A stretch of 63,083 nucleotides of DNA from Actinomycetota bacterium. Its GTDB lineage: Bacteria > Actinomycetota > Acidimicrobiia > Acidimicrobiales > Ilumatobacteraceae. The notes under the pieces are model-generated. The model ran no database searches and had not been told where the DNA came from. It saw only the letters and a program-made list of their open reading frames with translations. Position numbers and translations under genes: made by a program. The stretch is from the NCBI GenBank assembly GCA_016871355.1, contig VFZC01000013.1:1-63083 (forward strand), given 5' to 3'. Numbering within the stretch: position 1 is the stretch's first letter; every line of letters begins with the position of its first letter. Shown here piece by piece: positions 44,709 through 53,155 of this stretch.

Positions 44709-45751
44709 CCCAACCGGTCGGAGTTCCGTGGCCCACACACCAGTGGCCCGACGGCGACGTGTCGACGGTGGCCAATCCGGCGCGGCTCATCACGGCGAGC
44801 AATCAGTTGTTCGACGAGCCGTCGTCCGACACTCACGGCGCATCGCTCGCCCTCGTGGTGGTGCATCGTGGTCGCGTCGTGCACGAGCGCTACGGCGTCC
44901 AGCCCGACACGCCGTTCGGCCCAGGTGGTCCCGTCGATGCCGACACCACTCTCATTTCGTGGAGCATGGCCAAGAGCATCACGCACGCCTTGGTTGGTTT
45001 CCTCGTCGACGAACAACGGCTCGATCCCTCGGCGCCGGCTCCGGTAGCAGAGTGGTCGAACGACGATCGTCGCAACATCACGCTCGGGAACCTGTTGCAG
45101 ATGCGCGACGGTCTCGATTTCGTGGAGGAGTACGTGGCCGGCGAGAACGCGCCGGTACCGCATGTGATTGACATGCTGTTCGGCTCGGGGGCCGATGATG
45201 TCGCATCGTTCGCCAAGTCGCGTCCGGTCAAGCACGAACCCGGATCGGTCTGGAACTACTCGTCGGGCACCACCAACATCGTCTCGAGCATCGTCGCGCA
45301 GACGATCGCCACCACGCACGACATCACGTCGTTCGTCGAGCAGAGGTTGTTCGCGCCCATCGGAATGACGAGTGCAACCGCGCGACTCGACGCCGCCGGC
45401 ACCTTCATCGGCTCGTCGTACGTGTACGCGACGGCTCGCGATTTCGCGAAGTTCGGTTACCTCTACTTGCGCGACGGCGAATGGGATGGTGCAAGACTCC
45501 TCTCTCGCGAGTGGGTCGCCGGTGCGAAGCGTCAGCACGCGGCCGATCCGGAAACCAACCACGGGTACGGATCTCACTGGTGGATCTGGAAATCGATGTC
45601 GGGTGTGTCGGCTGCACTCGGTTACGAGGGCCAGCGCATGATCGTCGATCCGCGGCGCGACACCGTGGTGGTTCACCTCGGCAAGTGGGTGCACGACACG
45701 CAACCGCTCCTCGATCGACTGCTCACCGATGTCCTCGAGGCCACGGCCTGA
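44705..45751 (+). CDS. Serine hydrolase (beta-lactamase/esterase family)
   Basis: This 348-residue protein of the class C beta-lactamase/EstB fold starts at a GTG. The nucleophile is Ser87 in SWSMAKSITHAL (SxxK), with Tyr in WNYSSGTTN (YxS) and a late VVVHLGKW standing for the KTG box. No clear signal peptide is seen, so it is probably cytosolic and an esterase or amidase rather than a secreted beta-lactamase. Its start lies inside the LOG stop codon. There is a 46-bp gap before the membrane protein gene. Confidence 0.88.
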   Translation: MTQPVGVPWPTHQWPDGDVSTVANPARLITASNQLFDEPSSDTHGASLALVVVHRGRVVHERYGVQPDTPFGPGGPVDADTTLISWSMAKSITHALVGFLVDEQRLDPSAPAPVAEWSNDDRRNITLGNLLQMRDGLDFVEEYVAGENAPVPHVIDMLFGSGADDVASFAKSRPVKHEPGSVWNYSSGTTNIVSSIVAQTIATTHDITSFVEQRLFAPIGMTSATARLDAAGTFIGSSYVYATARDFAKFGYLYLRDGEWDGARLLSREWVAGAKRQHAADPETNHGYGSHWWIWKSMSGVSAALGYEGQRMIVDPRRDTVVVHLGKWVHDTQPLLDRLLTDVLEATA

Positions 45752-45797
45752 TGCGCAACCACCCGGCCGAGTCGGCCGGAACTGCTAGGAAACAGGT

Positions 45798-47045
45798 ATG
45801 ACGGACGCGGGAGGGACGGGCGTCGGCGAGGGTCGGGCCAAGCGCACGCCCGCCGAACGTGCGGCCGGTCGTCGTCGGGCCGCGGCCCGCACCTTCAAGG
45901 TCGTGGCCACCGTTGCCGTCGTCTACTTCATCATCCTCAACATCCCCGGATTGCGGAATGCTGTCGATCAATTGGGAGAGGTGAAGCCCGGTCTGCTCGT
46001 GGTGGGCCTCGTGCTGTCGTTCGGTGCGCTCCTGTGCTACTCGGTGATGACTCGTCACGCCTTGGGGCCGGTGGGCGCGCACCTGTCGTTGTGGCGGATG
46101 TTCCGTATTCAGTTGTCGACGCGTGCGTTGTCGAGTTTGGTGCCGGGTGGAAGTGCCGCTGGTTCGGCTCTCGGCTATCGATTGCTCACGGTGTCGAACG
46201 TCCCCGGACCTGATGCGGGGTTCGCACTCGCGACGGCGGGCCTTGCGTCGGCAGTGGTCCTCAACTTCGTGCTGTGGTTCGGGTTGGTGGTGTCGATTCC
46301 GTTGCGCGGTGTGAACCCGGTGTACGGAACGGCGGCCATCGCCGGAATCATCCTGATGGGAATCGCGGCGGCGATCATCTTCGGTCTCATCGAGGGCCAG
46401 CATCGGTCGGAGAAGTTGCTGCGCGCGATCGCTCGCAAGCTACACATGAACGAAGATCGCGCGGGCGAAGCGGTTCGTCATATCGCGGCTCGCATGCAAG
46501 AACTGTCGGAAGATCGACCACTGCTCCGCCGACTCGTGATGTGGGCCACACTCAATTGGCTCATCGATGCAGCGGCGCTGTGGGTGTTCTTGCGCGCGTT
46601 CGGTGGCGACCTGCCCATCGATGGTCTCATCGTCGCGTTTGGCTTGGCCAACGTTCTGGCCGCGGTCCCGCTCACTCCCGGCGGGCTCGGTGTGGTGGAG
46701 GGTGTGTACGTGCCGGTGATCGTGGGCTTCGGCTTGCCGCGCGCGACGGCGGTGGTGGGTGTGGTGTCGTACCGCATCGCGCAGTACTGGCTGCCCATCG
46801 TCGTGGGTGGTGGCTCGTATCTGTCGTTGCGAGTCGGACCGTGGTCGATCTCGAAGGATCGTCTCGAGCCGCTGCGCGACGTGGTGGCGGCGGTCGGAAG
46901 CTCCGAGGAGAACATCCTCGACTTCTCCGAGCGCTACCCGGCCCGCGAGCGCACACGGGAGATTCCGATGCCCCCGCAAGAGCCCGAGGTGCACGACCCC
47001 ACTCGCGAGTGGACGAATGGGGAGCCGCCGGCCGACCAGCGGTAA
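45798..47045 (+). CDS. UPF0104 / lysylphosphatidylglycerol synthase-like membrane protein
   Basis: This is a 415-residue protein with a basic cytosolic start ([18 protein letters not shown]) and about eight membrane helices. Family motifs are LSSLVPGGSAAGSALGYRLL and the C-terminal AAVPLTPGGLGVVEGVYVPVIVGFG, as in YbhN/AglD-like flippase-related proteins. The last 60 residues are acidic and Pro-rich. The family is linked to lipid or polyisoprenoid flipping; the catalytic LPG synthase domain is absent. It precedes the MaoC gene by 9 bp, although a shared function is not evident. Confidence 0.86.
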   Translation: MTDAGGTGVGEGRAKRTPAERAAGRRRAAARTFKVVATVAVVYFIILNIPGLRNAVDQLGEVKPGLLVVGLVLSFGALLCYSVMTRHALGPVGAHLSLWRMFRIQLSTRALSSLVPGGSAAGSALGYRLLTVSNVPGPDAGFALATAGLASAVVLNFVLWFGLVVSIPLRGVNPVYGTAAIAGIILMGIAAAIIFGLIEGQHRSEKLLRAIARKLHMNEDRAGEAVRHIAARMQELSEDRPLLRRLVMWATLNWLIDAAALWVFLRAFGGDLPIDGLIVAFGLANVLAAVPLTPGGLGVVEGVYVPVIVGFGLPRATAVVGVVSYRIAQYWLPIVVGGGSYLSLRVGPWSISKDRLEPLRDVVAAVGSSEENILDFSERYPARERTREIPMPPQEPEVHDPTREWTNGEPPADQR

Positions 47046-47054
47046 GTTGCCCTC

Positions 47055-47573
47055 ATGACCGTTCATGAGCGTCCCTTCGGCCGTTGTCTCGAAGATTTCC
47101 AGGTGGGCGACGTGTATCGCCATTGGCCCGGCAAGACCATCACCGAGTACGACGATCACCTGTTCTGCATGATCACGATGAACCATCACCCGTTGCACAC
47201 CAACGACTGGTTCGCGTCGAAGAGCGTTCAGGGTCGCAACGTGGTGGTGGGCAACCTCGTGTACTCGCTCGTGCTCGGCATGAGCGTGCCCGACGTGAGT
47301 GGTGCGGCCATCGCGAATCTCGAAGTCGAGACGTTGCAGCACAAGTCGCCCACGTTCCACGGCGACACGATCCACGCCGAGACCCGCGTTCTCGACGTGC
47401 AGGAGAGCAAGTCGAAGAACGATCGCGGTGTGGTGACGGTCGAGACCAAGGCCTGGAATCAGGACGGCAAGGAAGTGTGTTACTTCCGTCGTCGTGTGAT
47501 GGTGTGGAAGCGCGAGTTCGCGCCGTCGCGTGAGCGGCCGTACGACACCAATGCCGCATGGGGCGAAGCCTGA
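47055..47573 (+). CDS. MaoC-domain dehydratase (mesaconyl-CoA hydratase-like)
   Basis: This is a 172-residue single hot-dog domain protein. The start RPFGRCLEDFQVGDVYRHWPG, then TEYDDHLFCMITMNHHPLH, NVVVGNLVYSLVLGMSVPDVSG and SPTFHGDTIHAETRVLD match the MaoC proteins found in the ethylmalonyl-CoA gene clusters of Streptomyces. The family's Asp and His in EYDDHLF and NHHPLH are kept. The reaction would be mesaconyl-CoA + water to beta-methylmalyl-CoA, between the dehydrogenase at 42382 and the lyase at 39953. It overlaps mutY by 16 bp. Confidence 0.88.
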   Translation: MTVHERPFGRCLEDFQVGDVYRHWPGKTITEYDDHLFCMITMNHHPLHTNDWFASKSVQGRNVVVGNLVYSLVLGMSVPDVSGAAIANLEVETLQHKSPTFHGDTIHAETRVLDVQESKSKNDRGVVTVETKAWNQDGKEVCYFRRRVMVWKREFAPSRERPYDTNAAWGEA

Positions 47574-48430
47574 CCGACGACGTGCGCGTTCAGCAGGACG
47601 CGCTACTGGGCTGGGCCACTCCGCGCCTGCGCGAGTTCGTGTGGCGCAGCACTCGCGATCCGTGGGCCGTGTTGGTGAGCGAGGTCATGCTTCAGCAGAC
47701 CGGTGTGGGTCGTGTGATCCCGAAGTGGGGCGCGTTCATGGAGGCGTTCCCCACGCCGCGTGACTGTGCCGAGTCGTCGTTGGGCGATGTGTTGCGGCTG
47801 TGGCAGGGGCTCGGTTACCCGCGTCGTGCTCGCAACTTGCACGCGGCGGCCGGTGTGATCGTGCGCGAACACGAGGGAGAGGTTCCCGGTTCGCTCGATG
47901 CGTTGTTGGCTTTACCGGGCGTGGGTGCGTACACCGCACGAGCGGTGCTGGCCTTCGCATTCGAGTACGACGTGGCGGTGGTCGACACGAACATCGCGCG
48001 AGTGCTCGCACGGCTGCAGGGTGAGAGGCTCACTCCGAAGCGGGCGCAAGTGGCGGCCGACGAGTTGCTGGCCGAGGGAACGGCGTGGTTGTGGAACCAA
48101 GCGTTCATGGACTTGGGCGCGACGGTGTGTCGGCCGGTGCCGTCGTGCGACGAGTGTCCGTGGTTCGAGTTCTGCGCGTGGCGCGGTGAGGGTGACGACC
48201 CGGCCGTGGGTTCGGCCGGAGTGAGCGTGCCGCAGGGCCGTTTCGAAGGATCCGATCGGCAAGCGCGTGGTCGATTGATCAAGGCCTTGGGCGAGGGAAG
48301 TGTGCGGATGAAGGATGTTCCGAAGGTGATGGATCGACCGCGCGATGTGGCGGAACGATTGGTGTCGGCGTTGGCGACCGAAGGCCTCATTCACCTCGAC
48401 CGATCCACCTCCACCATCCACCTCCCGTAG
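47558..48430 (+). CDS. mutY: A/G-specific adenine glycosylase
   Basis: This 290-residue HhH-GPD glycosylase removes adenine opposite 8-oxoguanine. The catalytic Glu42 (SEVMLQQT) and Asp143 (VVDTNIARV) are present, with the hairpin LPGVGAYTARAV. The 4Fe-4S ligands are Cys191, 197, 200 and 206, spaced 5-2-5 rather than the usual 6-2-5. It lacks the long NUDIX-like C-terminal recognition domain and has only a short tail, as in other short actinobacterial forms. The start ATG lies 16 bp inside the MaoC gene. Confidence 0.92.
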   Translation: MGRSLTDDVRVQQDALLGWATPRLREFVWRSTRDPWAVLVSEVMLQQTGVGRVIPKWGAFMEAFPTPRDCAESSLGDVLRLWQGLGYPRRARNLHAAAGVIVREHEGEVPGSLDALLALPGVGAYTARAVLAFAFEYDVAVVDTNIARVLARLQGERLTPKRAQVAADELLAEGTAWLWNQAFMDLGATVCRPVPSCDECPWFEFCAWRGEGDDPAVGSAGVSVPQGRFEGSDRQARGRLIKALGEGSVRMKDVPKVMDRPRDVAERLVSALATEGLIHLDRSTSTIHLP

Positions 48431-48470
48431 GAGATCCGGCTTGTGGTTCTGGTCGGTGTTCTGGCCGGTG

Positions 48471-48517
48471 TTCTGGTGGCGATTTTCAACCCTATGGGTT
48501 GAAAATCGCCACCAGAA
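48471..48517. repeat. Perfect 22-bp inverted repeat (dispersed palindrome family)
   Basis: Arms 48471-48492 and 48496-48517 are exact around TAT; the arm reads TTCTGGTGGCGATTTTCAAC. Two extra partial copies of GGTGTTCTGG lie just before it (about 48456-48470). It sits between convergent mutY and pyk. Confidence 0.88.
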
Positions 48518-48556
48518 CCACAACGCACTCACGCACACATGAACGAGTGATGAGGG

Positions 48557-49912
48557 TCAGGCGCGGTAGACGTAGATGGTGTCGGTGTCGCTGCGGGGCG
48601 ATGTGCGCGACAGGCACACCACGATCAACTCACCGTCACTCACCAGCCCGGCCCGCTTGGCCGCCTGCACGGCCAAGTCGATGGCTTCGTCGGTGGAGTG
48701 TGGTCGCGGTGCGAGGACCGGTGTGACTCCGTAGCGCGCCATCAGTCGCGTGGCCACCCGACGATCGGCTGTGGCCGCGATGATCTGTGACGGCGCGCGA
48801 CACGCGGCCAACAACTCGGCGTTGTGCCCGGTGAACGTGACCGCCAGGATCGTCTTGGCCTTCAAGCGAGCCGCCAACGCCGCGGTGGCCGCCGCCACGG
48901 CCGCTGAGTCGGGGTGCGTGTCGGCGAAGGGTGAGCGAATCCGATCGACCGAGTCGGCCTCGGTGAGAATCGCCGCCATCGCCTTCACCGTGCCGATCGG
49001 ATCGTGACCGATCGCCGTCTCGGCCGACAGCATCACGCAGTCGAATCCGTCGCGCACGGCGTTGGTGACGTCGGAAACCTCGGCTCGCGTGGGGCGTGAA
49101 CCGGTGATCATCGACTCGAGCATTTCGGTTGCACACACCGACACGATGCCCGCGCGCAGGGCAGCGAGCGCGATCGTCCGTTGCGCCACGGGAAGCCGAG
49201 CGAACGGAATCTCCACACCCAAGTCACCGCGCGCCGCCATCACCGCGTCGGACGCCTCGCAGATCTCGTCGAGAACCGCGAGCGCCTGCGGCCGCTCGAT
49301 CTTCGACAGGATGCGAACGCCTTCGGGCACCATGCGCCGTGCTTCGTGAACATCTTCGGCTCGCTGCACGAACGACAACGCGATCCAGTCGACCCCGGCT
49401 GCTACTGCCGCCGCGATGTCGGCGCGATCCTTGGACGAATACATCTCGACCTTCACATCGGTGTCGGGAAGGTTCACACCACGGCGACCCTGCGCCGTTC
49501 CGCCACGCACCACACGAGCGCGCACCATGTGCGCGGCGACTTCGAGGGCCGACAGCTCGATGCGACCGTCGTTGACGAGAATTCGCTCACCCACCTTCAC
49601 GCCGATCGCGTGCGGATCGAAACCCACGTTGGGGCCCGGGCCGTGCCCGCTCTGCCACAACGTCACTTCATCGCCGGTTGCGTCGATGCCGTCGATAAGC
49701 CGCAACTTCGGACCCTGGATGTCGACCAGGATCGACACCGTGTCCGACTGCTCGCGGGCCGACCGCACGGCGGCACCCACTTCATCGGTGGTCATGTGCG
49801 AGCAGTTGATGCGCGCCACGGAGGCACCGGCCTCCACGAGCTGGGCCACGATGTTCTGACTGGTTGGTCCGAGGGTGGCAACGATCTTGGTGCGACGCAT
49901 CGCTTCAATCAT
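48557..49912 (-). CDS. pyk: Pyruvate kinase
   Basis: This 451-residue protein has a short start, RRTKIVATLGPTS, the K+/substrate loop VARINCSHM (RxNxSH, with Cys for Phe), VDIQGPKLRL, a reduced B domain, LSKIERPQAL with the catalytic Lys, VMAARGDLGVEIPF, and ATEMLESMITGSRPTRAEVSDV. The C-terminal allosteric domain is present. It converts phosphoenolpyruvate and ADP to pyruvate and ATP. The ATG at 49912 is used; a second ATG at 49900 is possible. The small changes in the substrate loop may mark a second, non-classical isoform. Confidence 0.92.
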   Translation of the reverse strand: MIEAMRRTKIVATLGPTSQNIVAQLVEAGASVARINCSHMTTDEVGAAVRSAREQSDTVSILVDIQGPKLRLIDGIDATGDEVTLWQSGHGPGPNVGFDPHAIGVKVGERILVNDGRIELSALEVAAHMVRARVVRGGTAQGRRGVNLPDTDVKVEMYSSKDRADIAAAVAAGVDWIALSFVQRAEDVHEARRMVPEGVRILSKIERPQALAVLDEICEASDAVMAARGDLGVEIPFARLPVAQRTIALAALRAGIVSVCATEMLESMITGSRPTRAEVSDVTNAVRDGFDCVMLSAETAIGHDPIGTVKAMAAILTEADSVDRIRSPFADTHPDSAAVAAATAALAARLKAKTILAVTFTGHNAELLAACRAPSQIIAATADRRVATRLMARYGVTPVLAPRPHSTDEAIDLAVQAAKRAGLVSDGELIVVCLSRTSPRSDTDTIYVYRA

Positions 49913-50058
49913 GCCAACTCAGATGGTTTGCGGCTGGTCAGTCGGGTGAACTCTGACTGTCGCGGCGCTGAAGACGGAGGGAAAACGGTGTAGCGGCACA
50001 TTTCACGTCGTTCGGTTCGTTCCGTAGGGTGTGAGCGCGGGTGAAAGGTGGATCGATC

Positions 50059-51192
50059 ATGCGGTTGTTTCGACTGAGTGTCCTGGCAGTGATAGTTGTT
50101 GCGAGCTGCACCGTTGGTTCAGGTCCGTTGACAGCAGACGGGGGTCCGCCGTCTCCGAGCGGTCCTGGCACCGGCGTTCCGGGAGGAGCCGGTGCGCCGC
50201 CCTCCGGAGGTCCGGTATCGGGCGAGAATTCGAGCCCAGCCCCGTCTTCCCCATCATGTGCTGACACTTGTGGCTACGCAGTAGTGGACAACAGCGGCGT
50301 TGTACATGGTGTCATCGTCTGTCAGGAGGGGTGCTTCGGCGGAGTGATGCCGATCGACTACATGGGCTGTCCAGCGGGGTGTTCGCTGGTCCTTCAGTCG
50401 CCAGCAGACTCGACGGGAAACGTTGCTGGTGTCCACGGTCCGAATGTCGTGTACACGCCCACGGACAACACGTTCCGGCAAATCGGTGACGATGGAAACG
50501 AAACATGGACTCTCGTTGGTGGTCAACCACTCGACAGTGCCACTGTCACGCCTCCTCCAGTGCCCGACCCACCGCCGACGACACCAACAGACCCGACCAC
50601 GCCGACGAACCCAATCGAGCCAACTCTTCCGAGCGAACCGACTCCGACTGACGGTTACGTCGCACCGTCGGGTCAAACTTATGAAACCGTTTCACAGATG
50701 GTCGAGAGTGAGTCGATCATCGAGCTCACGACGACTGAAGTAAGCGTCGAGTTGCCCCCGCTTCCTAACGCTGGAGTTACTTACCTCGCTCTCTTCGATC
50801 CGAATGGCCCCCAATCCTTGTATGAAGTCGAACGAGGTGAACTCGACTCGGGTCTGGCGCCGATGTCAGTCCGGACGGTTCAGCGAAGTCGACACTCTCT
50901 TTCAATCGAACGGACGAAGTTTGGCTCTGCGAGCGGAAAACTCTTTGTTGTACTCGCGACTGATTATAAGTGGCTGGGTGTCGTTTCGACCGCGGTGCAA
51001 CCGCCGAAGAAGTACTCCAACTGCAAGGCGTTGCGGAAGGATTATCCGAGCGGAGTCAGTCGGGTCGCCGATGTGGTGGACAAGGGGAAGAAGACCACGT
51101 CGACGGGTCCGCTACCCGTCGTGAACCCCGATGTGTACGCACGCAACACGCGGTTGGACGCCGACAAGGACGGCATCGCCTGCGAGGTCTGA
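50059..51192 (+). CDS. Lipoprotein with C-terminal excalibur calcium-binding domain
   Basis: The protein has 377 residues from the ATG at 50059, which follows AAGGTGG. The signal MRLFRLSVLAVIVVASC ends in a lipobox. A Gly/Pro/Ser linker follows, then a Cys-rich segment (CADTCGYAVVD, CQEGCFGG, CPAGCSL), a Pro/Thr hinge, a beta-rich domain, and a terminal excalibur motif (YSNCKALRKDYPSG ... DADKDGIACEV). Excalibur domains bind Ca2+ and occur in secreted actinobacterial proteins. Codon use is less GC-rich than in neighbouring genes, with runs such as ACTTATGAAACCG and GATTATAAGTGG, suggesting a different origin or weak expression. The middle domains are unrecognised. Confidence 0.82.
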   Translation: MRLFRLSVLAVIVVASCTVGSGPLTADGGPPSPSGPGTGVPGGAGAPPSGGPVSGENSSPAPSSPSCADTCGYAVVDNSGVVHGVIVCQEGCFGGVMPIDYMGCPAGCSLVLQSPADSTGNVAGVHGPNVVYTPTDNTFRQIGDDGNETWTLVGGQPLDSATVTPPPVPDPPPTTPTDPTTPTNPIEPTLPSEPTPTDGYVAPSGQTYETVSQMVESESIIELTTTEVSVELPPLPNAGVTYLALFDPNGPQSLYEVERGELDSGLAPMSVRTVQRSRHSLSIERTKFGSASGKLFVVLATDYKWLGVVSTAVQPPKKYSNCKALRKDYPSGVSRVADVVDKGKKTTSTGPLPVVNPDVYARNTRLDADKDGIACEV

Positions 51193-51717
51193 TCAGGTTC
51201 GCTGGCGAGTGACGGTGGCAACGATTTCATCGAGTGCGGCGTCGGCGTAGGCGCGCATCTCGTCGTCGGTGCGATCTTGGATGGGGTGCGGAGTGAACAC
51301 CCGCGCCACCTCAGGAAAGCCGAGCGACTTCGACTGCGCATCGGCCGCCGACACGAACTCGGCTGACGCGACGAACACTGCGGGAACTCCGCGCTTCTCG
51401 ATATCCACGATGTCGTGCACACTGCACGACGTGCAACTGCCTCAATCGGCAAGCGCTTCGATCACCACTTGACACTGCGTGGCGATCTCGTGGCGCAGAT
51501 CGACCGGCGCGGGCTTGGTGAACGTGGGCTTCTTGAAGCGGCGCACATCGGCACCCATCTCCGAGAGCCGCTGCTCGAGGCGATCGAGGAACACGTCGCC
51601 GCGCGGCTTGGAGATGTCAAGCAGGCCGACTACCAATCCGTTGAGCGACTCGGGACGACCGACACGCTCCATGGTCTGCACGCGTCGTTCGTTGGTGGGG
51701 TCGAGCAGAGTCGTCAT
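51193..51717 (-). CDS. UGSC-family selenoprotein (in-frame UGA = Sec92)
   Basis: One 174-residue protein is encoded across an in-frame TGA at 51444-51442. The first part (MTTLLDPTNE ... GLLDISKPRGDVFLDRLEQ ... KPTFTKPAPVDLRHEI ... VVIEALAD) runs into U-G-S-C-T-S-C, then SVHDIVDIEKRGVPAVFVAS and HPIQDRTDDEMRAYADAALDEIV. Both halves match one family, named for its U-G-S-C motif, and no frame change is needed. A hairpin sits 11 bases after the TGA. Its ATG overlaps the upstream stop (ATGA). Function is unknown; the Sec-x-x-Cys/CxxC arrangement after a strand suggests thiol redox chemistry. Automatic callers split this gene into 51442-51717 and 51193-51420. It requires selA, selB, selC and selD elsewhere in the genome. 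Confidence 0.9.
51412..51444 (-). promoter_or_regulatory. UGA codon and SECIS-like hairpin
   Basis: The TGA is at 51444-51442 on the minus strand. GTCGTGCA (51430-51423) and TGCACGAC (51419-51412) form a perfect 8-bp stem with a GTG loop. The loop is about 19-20 bases from the UGA, within the range of bacterial SECIS elements, which lie in the coding region just after the Sec codon. Confidence 0.78.
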
Positions 51718-53153
51718 GTGGTCACCTCCCGTGTGACTGGCTGGCTGCCAACGTCACCGTTGGCCCACCCCCCAATGATGGCAGAGAACAGGCCAGCTCC
51801 TCCGCCCGCGTGAACCAGGAGCAGGCCGCCGGGCCGGAACTTCGGCAGCGTTGCGTCCTTCAGGTGAGCCGGAACACCCTCGGCGATGCCGTTGGCCCCG
51901 CGAATCAGCTCGGACCCCGGCAGTTGCAGTCGCGCGTGGATCTCGTCGAGCACCTTTTCGCGATTCCAGCCGGCCTCGGCGAACACGCGCGAGTGCTCGG
52001 GGCCCATCACGATGATCGCGTCGAACGCCAGCACCAACTTGGGGTTGTGCAGAGTGCGCAGGCAGGCCGCGAACGTGTTGCACAAACTCTCAGGGTCGCG
52101 CGCCTGTTGGTCGACCACGCAGCGCGGTCCTTCGCCTGGAAACACGGTGATCGCGTTGCGTCCCGGAGCCACGCCACGGCTCTCGGCCAACGACGTCCAG
52201 GGCGAACCCAACTCGTCCTCGGCGAAGCAGAACGAAATCTTGCCGGGATTGCCGTGCGTCGCTCGGTCGACCTCACCGGGACGACCACCACCCACGTTGC
52301 GAATGATCAACTGAACGGCGCGCCCGATCGTGAGGTTGGCGCGGTTGCCCTGACCGAACACGTTCATACCGCTGTTCATCCCGATCGCGCGCGTGCCCGG
52401 ACCGTTGCACACGATCACCGGACCGACCGGCATGGTGGTGGCGAGCACACCGTGGATGTTGAACGTGTCGTTGCACACCGCTTCCACGCCGGCGATCACC
52501 CACGGCAGGTACTCGGGCTTGCAACCGGCCATCACCGCGTTGATCGCGATCTTCTCCACGGTCACGTCGACGAGATCGGGCGGCACGACGGCCACCACGT
52601 CACTCGGAGCGCGAGTGGTTCCAGTGAGCATGCGGAGAACTCGTTCTTCGGTGGGCGGAACAACCGGCAATCCGTCGGTCCAACCGCGATCGAACATCGC
52701 TTCGAACTCGTCTTCGGCTGCGGCCGTCTCCACGCGCCGCGCCGACAGCACCGATCCGCCGAATCGAGCACGCAACGCATCGACCAAGTCGGGATCGACG
52801 CTCAGCGAGCCGCAACCCGGTCGAAACGCGGGCAGATCGAAGCCGAGATCGCTACGACCGGTGAGCGCGTGCCACTCGTCGCGCACCCAGCCGAACGTGC
52901 GCGCGACCTCGCGTCCGTGCTCCACCTTGATGACGGTCGGCACGGTTTCGATGTCGTTGTGCCAACTCACCGCCAGGTCGGCGTCGTGAATCGCGCTCAC
53001 ATCGGCCGGGAACGACGGATCGTCTTGTGTGTAGACCGTCACGGGAACCGTTCCGGCTTTCAGTTGCGAGATTACCGGCACCACCAGCCGACACGTCTCG
53101 CATTCGTGCTTCACCACGATCACCAAACCATCGGGGAGAGTGGGTGTCGACAC
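51714..53153 (-). CDS. Thioredoxin-like two-domain protein, partner of the UGSC selenoprotein
   Basis: This protein has 479 residues from the GTG at 53153. Residues about 1-100 are thioredoxin-like with C18-E-T-C21 (VVKHECETCRLVVPVISQL) and a cis-Pro region (ETVPTVIKVEHGREV). The second domain (about 140-479) begins with DRGWTDGLPVVPPTEERVLRML and contains MAGCKPEYLPWVIAGVEAVC, NGPGTRAIGMNSGMNVFGQG and LLLVHAGGGAGLFSAIIGGW; I do not know its fold or reaction. It starts 2 bp after the hydrolase stop and its own stop overlaps the selenoprotein start. The three genes therefore form one operon, and the CxxC domain may reduce the selenoprotein (inference). Confidence 0.82.
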   Translation of the reverse strand: MSTPTLPDGLVIVVKHECETCRLVVPVISQLKAGTVPVTVYTQDDPSFPADVSAIHDADLAVSWHNDIETVPTVIKVEHGREVARTFGWVRDEWHALTGRSDLGFDLPAFRPGCGSLSVDPDLVDALRARFGGSVLSARRVETAAAEDEFEAMFDRGWTDGLPVVPPTEERVLRMLTGTTRAPSDVVAVVPPDLVDVTVEKIAINAVMAGCKPEYLPWVIAGVEAVCNDTFNIHGVLATTMPVGPVIVCNGPGTRAIGMNSGMNVFGQGNRANLTIGRAVQLIIRNVGGGRPGEVDRATHGNPGKISFCFAEDELGSPWTSLAESRGVAPGRNAITVFPGEGPRCVVDQQARDPESLCNTFAACLRTLHNPKLVLAFDAIIVMGPEHSRVFAEAGWNREKVLDEIHARLQLPGSELIRGANGIAEGVPAHLKDATLPKFRPGGLLLVHAGGGAGLFSAIIGGWANGDVGSQPVTREVTT

Positions 53154-53155
53154 GA

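Noticed and set aside
51442-51444. UGA as a nonsense mutation or two separate genes
   Set aside because: The sequence after the stop continues the same family in the same frame, with the U-G-S-C motif and a hairpin at SECIS distance.
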